A stretch of DNA of 64,000 nt from Allantophomopsis cytisporea (lineage: Eukaryota; Ascomycota; Leotiomycetes; Phacidiales; Phacidiaceae). How positions within the stretch are numbered: position 1 is the first letter of the stretch; every line of letters starts with the position of its first letter. A model generated the notes under the pieces. That model did not search any database, had not been told where the DNA came from, and was given only the letters and a program-made list of their open reading frames with translations. Location of the stretch: assembly GCA_024752435.1 (NCBI GenBank), contig CP103037.1, positions 2,232,001 through 2,296,000 of the forward strand. The letters are read 5' to 3'. A program made the position numbers and the translations under genes. Of the stretch, positions 58,206-64,000 are shown one piece after another.

Positions 58206-59469
58206 CTAGTATAGAATATTCTCCGCAGGGAACGATGCGTACTGATGCTGTTGCACGTACATATTGTTGGTACCTCCAAGTGGGCTTGGTCCAGGGGGGG
58301 TTGGAGTGACTGGGCAGCGTGGAACCTGGTTGTATTTAACATCGTTATGGGTGAGGAAGCTGTCTCCATCAGGAGTGATGGGAGGGGTCAAGTATCCGTT
58401 CACCATGCTCATTCCTGGGTGGACCTTCTGTGGGGTGGCGTATCCGTAGGTAGAACTCGGTGGGGTCTTTTGTTGAACAGACTGCTCAGACGGAGGGGAG
58501 GGTGGTGAGGCACGTCTGGCAATAGCAGCTTGCTGAGCTAGAAAGGCCTCGAGGCAAGATGAAGCGCGAGACATGTGTGGAGAGTCGTACTTGCGAGACA
58601 AAACCTGCGATGGTCGGTGGAGTTGGTGTGACAAAGCGACCAAGGTGAGATTCTCTACATGATCAAAGGAGGAATCGACAACGTCAGTACGACCAAGAAT
58701 AGCCTTAGCTAGGGCAAGGGATGCTCGTGCCATGACTGAAGGCTTCGTAGAGACAAATTCCTTGTGGTAAAGTGCAATCTCGCAAATATACCATGCCATA
58801 TGCTCAACCTCGAGATCTTCGTATTCCTCCGTCAAAGCAATCTGAAGCCAACTATCAACAGTGGGATGTCCGATGATCCAGTCCAGGGTGTTGAGAACAT
58901 GCCATTCCATCTGGGTAAACATTTCCTCATCGTAAAGTGAACAGCACATCGACTTGAGCTCCTTAATGGTTGGAACTCGGTCCTTTCGGTCTCCGTACTT
59001 GGCAGCAATCAGGAGTGAGGCACATCCGACGAGCTGGTAATGTCTCTTGTAGACCACACGCTTCGAACAATATCTGTCGAGTAGGTTGACGGCGAGGAAG
59101 AGGGTCTCGGGGAGAAGCTGGAAGGCAGCGTGGGCCTCGATGAGGAAGTCGAGAAGGTATGGTCGCATGAACCACTGGATCTCTTGCTGAATGTCAATAG
59201 AGGCTACATCTGGTAAGGTCTCATCCTGTTATGTGTGTCAGCATATGAAGTGAACAGATCAAGTCAAGGTGAATGACCTCCATCTGTCTCATGTGCTTCA
59301 TGATATCCTCCAAATATTCTTCACATGCTTGGCGGGAGAGGTCGTTAGCCAAGGCTTCCTGACGTTGACGAGCGATCATTTTTGCGTAGTCTCTAGCTTG
59401 TTGTCTAGTTGTGAATGATTCCTGCTCCACCGGCTCGACGAAATATGAATCGCACTGTTGGTAGGCCAT
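58206..59469 (-). CDS. G1/S cyclin, Puc1/Cln type
   Basis: Cyclin that activates the cell-cycle CDK (Cdc28/Cdc2) at Start; the single Cln-type cyclin of filamentous fungi. Exon 1 (59469-59278) and exon 2 (59225-58206) give 403 aa; the first in-frame ATG is at 59469. The cyclin N box spans about 60-190, with MRPYLLDFLIEAH, LPETLFLAVNLLDRYCSKR and GCASLLIAAKYGDR being typical. The C box follows to about 300. The tail is Ser/Thr/Pro-rich with several TP sites, including YLTPPITPDG, which resembles a Cdc4-type phosphodegron, so rapid SCF-mediated turnover is likely. The single coding intron has an unusual GTCATT donor. The upstream region suggests a long spliced leader (listed separately). Confidence 0.92.
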
Positions 59470-59815
59470 GTTGAAGATATTTCTTGGTTTCGGGGATTGT
59501 CGAGGGAATTGTATGGATTGTATGTGAGTGGTCAAAGGACTTTGAAAGGATTTCGTGGTCAAGATCTCCGGGAGCTTTGATACCGATAGTGCTCGGTGGA
59601 CAGTGTGATATCGGATTTCGATATCGGTCTTTGTAAAGGAATGACTATACAGTTTCAAATGAATGAACTGTACGGGTAGTGAGTATTAAGATTAGAGAGT
59701 GTCGAGGCTCAATTATTAAATGAATGAATGACAGCGGCTAGTCAAAACCACCGACGATATCGAAAAGACCTGAAGCTTGTAGCGGTTGAGGTGGCAGGTC
59801 GATCCACTTATAGAT

Positions 59816-59971
59816 CTGAAATGAATTATGCCCCATTAGCCAAGGCTCATCTCGAATGAGTTAAGGGGGGAGTGTCAGGGTTGAGGTTGGGGTGCACACC
59901 AGACGGCGAGTCTCGAGTGTTTGTATGGTAGAAGGAACGAAGAATGTTGCTTTGGACAGAAGGAAGCATAC
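59816..59971 (-). other. Predicted 5'-leader intron 2 of the cyclin gene
   Basis: 156 nt with a GTATGC donor, a branch-like GGCTAAT about 20 nt before the end, and a CATTTCAG acceptor, on the cyclin sense strand. Confidence 0.4.
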
Positions 59972-60195
59972 CGTAGGTGTCTATTGAGTTTAGTCGGTCG
60001 AGAGATTGTTGGACTACAGAAAGGATCAATCTGACGAAAGTGATCCCTTGCCGTACCAGAGTATGACAGCGGTAGTGGTGTGAAATGTGTGGTAATCTGC
60101 GAGGCAATGGCGAAGTACGAATGAACGTCTCGCGCACCCTCGAGGTTGATAGTGGGGAATGCGGATGGTTGCGATCTTAAGGCACGCAACTCGGT

Positions 60196-60272
60196 CTGCA
60201 AGGGTGAGGAAGTCAGCCAAAATTGCCATGAAAGTGACGATGGGAGTACACAGCGAACTGTGAGGCACTCAC
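60196..60272 (-). other. Predicted 5'-leader intron 1 of the cyclin gene
   Basis: 77 nt with a consensus donor GCAG/GTGAGT, a GCTGAC branch site and a CCCTTGCAG acceptor on the cyclin sense strand; the best splice-site set in this non-coding region. Confidence 0.5.
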
Positions 60273-60300
60273 CTGCACAGTTGTATAGCCTTCAAAAACA

Positions 60301-60317
60301 CACGTCACGTCACGTCG
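60301..60317. promoter_or_regulatory. Tandem CACGT/TGACGT element
   Basis: Three overlapping CACGT units read as CGACGTGACGTGACGTG on the minus strand, giving two TGACGTG sites. TGACGT is the core recognised by CRE/ATF-type bZIP factors in fungi. The element lies upstream of the first predicted leader intron of the cyclin gene. Confidence 0.4.
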
Positions 60318-60893
60318 ATGTGAAGTGTGGTGAATGTTTTGAAGGATGAAGAGGGGGTTTTTTTTCTGCAGGTGCTCAACGGAGGCACAGAGAAGTCGTG
60401 AGACTCCGAGTAAATTCGATGAGATAGAGAATTGACAGAACAACTCAATTGATCGTGAATTGAACCCGCTAATACCACGAAGGAATCGAGGAGGTAGTTC
60501 TGCTGAGAAGGGAGGGCCTTTTCGAGGGTTTAGAGTCGCGTCCAGTCGAGCCGAGGAAAGGGCAAGATCGTTGGCGTAAGACGGGGTCGGGACTACCTCA
60601 GCGTATCTTTCTTTGATTCTTGAGAGACCTTTCTGACGAAAGTATGTTCAAGAAATATTGAATGAATGCGGAGAGGATGTTCTTGAGCTTTTGTTCGTTG
60701 ATTAGACGCGAAGTCCAATGCTTAAAGGTTGTTACGAGGGAGTCGGAAGGAGGTGAGGTCTGCAGTACGGGGTCTGAGGCCTAACACGCGGGTATCTTTC
60801 GACCGATGAACGACCAACGTATCAAACTCGTAGAACGTCGGGGTGGATAGGTTTTTTGGGGGGTTTTTGTGGATTAAAACCTCCTTTCCCTTA

Positions 60894-60942
60894 ATTTCTT
60901 CTTTTTCTTTTCTTCTTTTCTTCTTCTTCTTCTTCTTCTTCA
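60894..60942. repeat. CTT-rich tract (GAA repeats on the minus strand)
   Basis: A 49-bp almost pure pyrimidine run ends in seven or more TTC/CTT units. Purine-rich on the cyclin sense strand. Confidence 0.8.
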
Positions 60943-60980
60943 TCAATTGAGATTAATGAATGCGAAGGAGAGATTTGAAA

Positions 60981-61009
60981 GGGGGGAGGGTTTGGGAGAG
61001 GGGGAGGGG
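60981..61009 (+). other. Strong G-quadruplex motif upstream of the cyclin
   Basis: Five G tracts (60981-60986, 60988-60990, 60994-60996, 61000-61004, 61006-61009) with loops of 1-3 bases meet the strict quadruplex rule. It continues into a purine run to about 61066; on the cyclin sense strand this is a CT-rich tract, as found at fungal core promoters. Confidence 0.7.
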
Positions 61010-61353
61010 AGGAGAGAGGATAGAGAAGAGAAGAAGAGAGAGAGAGGAAGAAAGAAAGAACAAGAAGCAGAATGGATCAGTTTCGAGGATGACGGGTGTA
61101 AGGACAGTAGTACTAAGTGTGGTGGAAAGACGAGAGGTGAGTTACATGGGGGGGGTCCACCTCAAAGCGACTAGTGGTACTCCGAGCTGGGCGAGCTGGC
61201 AAGCTGGTCCTGGGACGTTTTGTTTGTGTGGTGTGAGGAGAGAGGAGAGAGGAGTGAAGAGAGAGAGTCGAGGGTGTATGTGCGCGTAGTTATGAGTGAC
61301 AGAGTATTATATTATGTGTTTGTGAACGACACGGAATAATAATATAGTGGATC

Positions 61354-61406
61354 ATGTATGTATGTATGTGGTATGTATGTATATATGTATGTGTATGTAT
61401 CGTATG
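61354..61406. repeat. Imperfect GTAT microsatellite
   Basis: Runs of ATGT/GTAT units with interruptions. Confidence 0.85.
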
Positions 61407-61504
61407 AAGTTAAGGGTAGTCGGTCAGTCCACTACTACTACTCAATACAAAGATTATATTATAACTACATGGCTTTGTAAAATTCCTAGATTTAGATTTA
61501 TATG

Positions 61505-61511
<7 letters not shown>

Positions 61512-61567
<56 letters not shown>
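61512..61567. repeat. Compound (AC)n(TA)n microsatellite
   Basis: An uninterrupted AC run (61512-61540) is followed directly by an uninterrupted TA run (61541-61567). Confidence 0.95.
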
Positions 61568-61570
<3 letters not shown>

Positions 61571-61680
61571 TACGTGGTATGTACTCTAGTCTGTACCTCA
61601 TAAACACTCGAGGATATTGGATATGATTTCCAGTGTGCTTAGGCTGGCAAGCCTGATGCACTCACAGCGTCTACTCTTCA

Positions 61681-61704
61681 TACCTACCTACCTACCAACC
61701 TACC
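61681..61704. repeat. TACC tetranucleotide repeat
   Basis: Six TACC-like units, the fifth altered to AACC. Confidence 0.85.
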
Positions 61705-64000
61705 TTACTCCTACCACCATACATCTGGTTCTAACTAAAATTAATTGTAACGAAGAACTCTCAACGCATCAACATGCAACGCCAGCCACTGATTGATACA
61801 AACTCACGACAATCTACAAAAGCCCTCATAAGCAAACTCATACCATGTACTGTACTAGTCTTACCTTGCTGCGGCTTGACCTACTTGGCTAACCCCACCT
61901 CTAAGAGTTTAAAAGACGTTTCGTGACGACAATCTCTCAACTCGAGCATTCGCGAGAAAGAGCTGTGAGTGTAAAAGAGAATGCAAGCAACCAAAAGTTA
62001 CCACAAGCCGCACAACCACAGCCAAAAGCAGAATGCCTAAATGCACTCTCCTTAATGAATCTCCAAATCAGAATTACTCCAAGCAGCATATGTACCGACC
62101 GATGGCCCTGAAAAGAGTGAGCCGCGAGCAAAAAAAAAAAAAAAGAACCAAGAGGATGATGGACTATCATGTCGCGTGCAGCAGACTCACATCCTACATC
62201 CTCCTCCTCATCCACTCATACTCCCGTACCTATCAATGACATGCAATTGGAGCACATGCTATGCCTGTATACAGAAAGATTGCTTGCTCTATTGCTCTCC
62301 TCTGATGCCGCGTCGCAGTAGTAGCGGCCATAGGCTGGCTACTCATCAACCCATACCTTACTACTTACTATACACCTCGCCGACAGAACAACCAGGTAAG
62401 GACAGGCCTCGTTAATCCGCCGTGTACGAGAGTCACAGGTCTAACGAATATAACTCGTTGCCCGTTCCTCGACTTACTTCATGATCATCCTACACTAAGT
62501 ACTCCGAGTGCCTCATGCATGCTGCTTCGGAGCACTACCTAGACTACCTACCCTCAATTCATTCATGTTTGATACACATTGTCCTCTTCCCGTCGGCTGA
62601 AGGATCTTCGACATCGAATCAGTGTCAGCTTGTACCCACTGATTGAAGCCGGCTGAAGAAGGTGGCCATAGCTGCTGGAACTTACTTGTGTATATTATAG
62701 ATTAACAAAACTATAAGGCATACGGAGAGGGAGAACACGGGGTGTGGATGTGAAGTACACTCACTCACTGCGCCTTGATTTCAATGTGCCCTTGGAGAAG
62801 AGAGAATAAACAAAATCAATGTGAAGTGAAATAAAATGAATAACAGTCCACGGACATTTTGACTGCCCACAAATCTTGTACTGTCGTTTCTATTCCCGTA
62901 ATGGATAGCCATGTTCAATAGAGGCCCATTCATCTCCAGAAGCGTCAAGGAATTACGATGTGACGTTCTACGGAGGATTGCAGTCGGGTACCTTAGTAAA
63001 CTGCTGCAACGCGTGCTCACCTCACATCGTCAAAGCACCCAAGGCCCATAGTTGGTGCAGAACAACTCCGTATGTACCCTGTTGAATTTCCAAGGGCAAG
63101 ATCCAAGTAAGAACGAACTATACTGTCATTCATCCCAACTTCTCGAAGCATTCTGCAACAGAACAATAGCTTAAGAAGCACTATGCTATTGCCAGTCATA
63201 TCATGCAATATCGCAATTTCGAAATGACAACAATTTATCTAACGCCTGCCACCCCAGGGCCATGAGGCAGCCAAAAAAGCAAAATTGACAGCCTTTCATT
63301 CAAAGGGTTCAAGGTTTGACATTTATTCCAGAAAGTTGAGGGCCAATCGTACTGGGCAGTGTGCCCCTGCCGAACAGCTGGCAGCGGCCAGGTCCACGAC
63401 CCAGCCCTGGAGCAGCTTTAACGTTGAGCAGTGGAGAGCAGCGGCCAGCGACCAGCGATCAGCCAGCAGCACCAGCAACAAACAAATAAGCAAGTAAAAG
63501 CCGGATGGATCATCATTCAAGCCAACAATTGCATCGACGGGCAGAGGAAGAGCTTCCAAATGGGAGGCTGTGAGCCAGTGAGCTTGCAGAACCATTATCG
63601 CGAGCCTGACACGACACAACACGACACGGAGAACAGAGCGCGACGCCCTCAGGGCTGGTTACGCATGCGGCATCAAAGCTGCAGAAAAACTAACTATCTA
63701 CGTACCCATTTACTGTATCTATGTACTACTTGTACACGAAGTATGGGGTATGGACGATGGCTTGCAGACATGATATAGGGACCCCTGTTCTTTTTGCCGC
63801 ACGTCTTACCAGACTACAAGCAGGCCAAGCAGTCTATCGCCGCAGTTTCTAGTGCTTCATTTGCTCATATCACATTTGATGGTGAGGTAGAAAGAACAGT
63901 CACGCCTGACGGAGCATTCATCCAGCCAGCATGGAGTTGAAATGGCGAGCTGGATGCTCCAAAGAGACTTTTGAGCCGTGCCTACTTTAATTCGAGTCAT

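Larger units (their letters stand above)
59470..60950 (-). promoter_or_regulatory. Probable long spliced 5' leader and promoter of the cyclin gene
   Basis: No other gene is visible for 1.5 kb upstream of the cyclin ATG, but two intron-like segments occur on its sense strand. The stretch 60272-60196 begins GTGAGT and ends TTGCAG with a GCTGAC branch site. The stretch 59971-59816 begins GTATGC and ends TTTCAG with a GGCTAAT branch site. Several ATG codons lie between them, so upstream ORFs are likely. This predicts transcription starting beyond about 60.3 kb. Confidence 0.5.
61067..64000. other. Right-end non-coding stretch with microsatellites
   Basis: No supported gene. Microsatellites at 61354-61406, 61512-61567 and 61681-61704 are listed separately. 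Near 63365-63480 short CCAGC/GCGGCCAG units recur irregularly. The remaining ORFs are short and overlap on both strands. Confidence 0.45.

Noticed and set aside
59470..59658. N-terminal extension of the cyclin reading frame
   Set aside because: It opens with TTG and contains no ATG before 59469; the region is better explained as 5' leader.
63323..63622. 99-codon minus-strand ORF with a Leu-rich segment
   Set aside because: The hydrophobic stretch comes from irregular CCAGC-type repeats; an overlapping ORF lies on the other strand.
1..64000. tRNA, rRNA, CRISPR arrays, intact transposons or viral insertions
   Set aside because: Reading both strands I found no cloverleaf, spaced-repeat array, terminal repeats, or transposase or reverse transcriptase motifs; a covariance-model scan could still find a tRNA I missed.

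Overview
This is a window of nuclear DNA from a filamentous ascomycete (Pezizomycotina). The grounds are many short GT-AG introns (about 45-77 nt), fungal branch sites, CT-rich leaders, and typical fungal families: a Zn2Cys6 AflR-like regulator, an NmrA-like protein, a berberine-bridge-type FAD oxidase, Fab1, a TPP1/Tpz1-like telomere protein, Sym1/Mpv17 and a G1 cyclin. A leotiomycete (Helotiales-like) source is my guess from protein flavour only. I see no tRNA, rRNA, CRISPR array or intact transposon.

Left part (1-34 kb) looks accessory and gene-poor. Scattered genes are separated by 1-5 kb of AT-rich DNA with no convincing ORFs: a PRISE-type short-chain reductase (1992-3389), an unrecognised F-box-like protein (4192-5451), an NmrA-like NAD(P)-binding protein (6835-7887), an AflR-like zinc-cluster regulator (12699-13820), a shortened Reg1-like phosphatase-targeting protein (14896-15690), a DEDDy exonuclease-fold protein (18910-19713) convergent with an MFS transporter (19869-21587), a secreted FAD oxidase (23687-25551), a Ser-rich probably GPI-anchored protein (27462-28159), a small six-cysteine secreted protein (30530-31055) and an acyltransferase-3 membrane enzyme (32016-33483). 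Between them lie at least two decaying genes (about 8844-10445 and 17354-17900) and a possible orphan exon (18338-18652). Reductase, oxidase, transporter, acyltransferase and AflR-like regulator are all types found in secondary-metabolite clusters, but no backbone synthase is present and spacing is wide, so a functional cluster is not shown.

Right part (34.5-59.5 kb) is a core housekeeping block: FAB1 (7.6 kb, intronless) divergent from a TPP1/Tpz1-like shelterin gene, then Sym1/Mpv17, eIF4E and an F-box-like gene on the plus strand, about 4.2 kb without a convincing gene, and a G1 (Puc1/Cln-type) cyclin on the minus strand. The cyclin appears to have a long spliced 5' leader with two predicted leader introns, a tandem TGACGT-type element, purine/pyrimidine tracts and a strong G-quadruplex motif at 59.5-61.1 kb. 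From 61 to 64 kb I see only microsatellites and non-coding sequence.

Exon boundaries were deduced by hand from splice consensus, reading frame and remembered family conservation. No database search was run.
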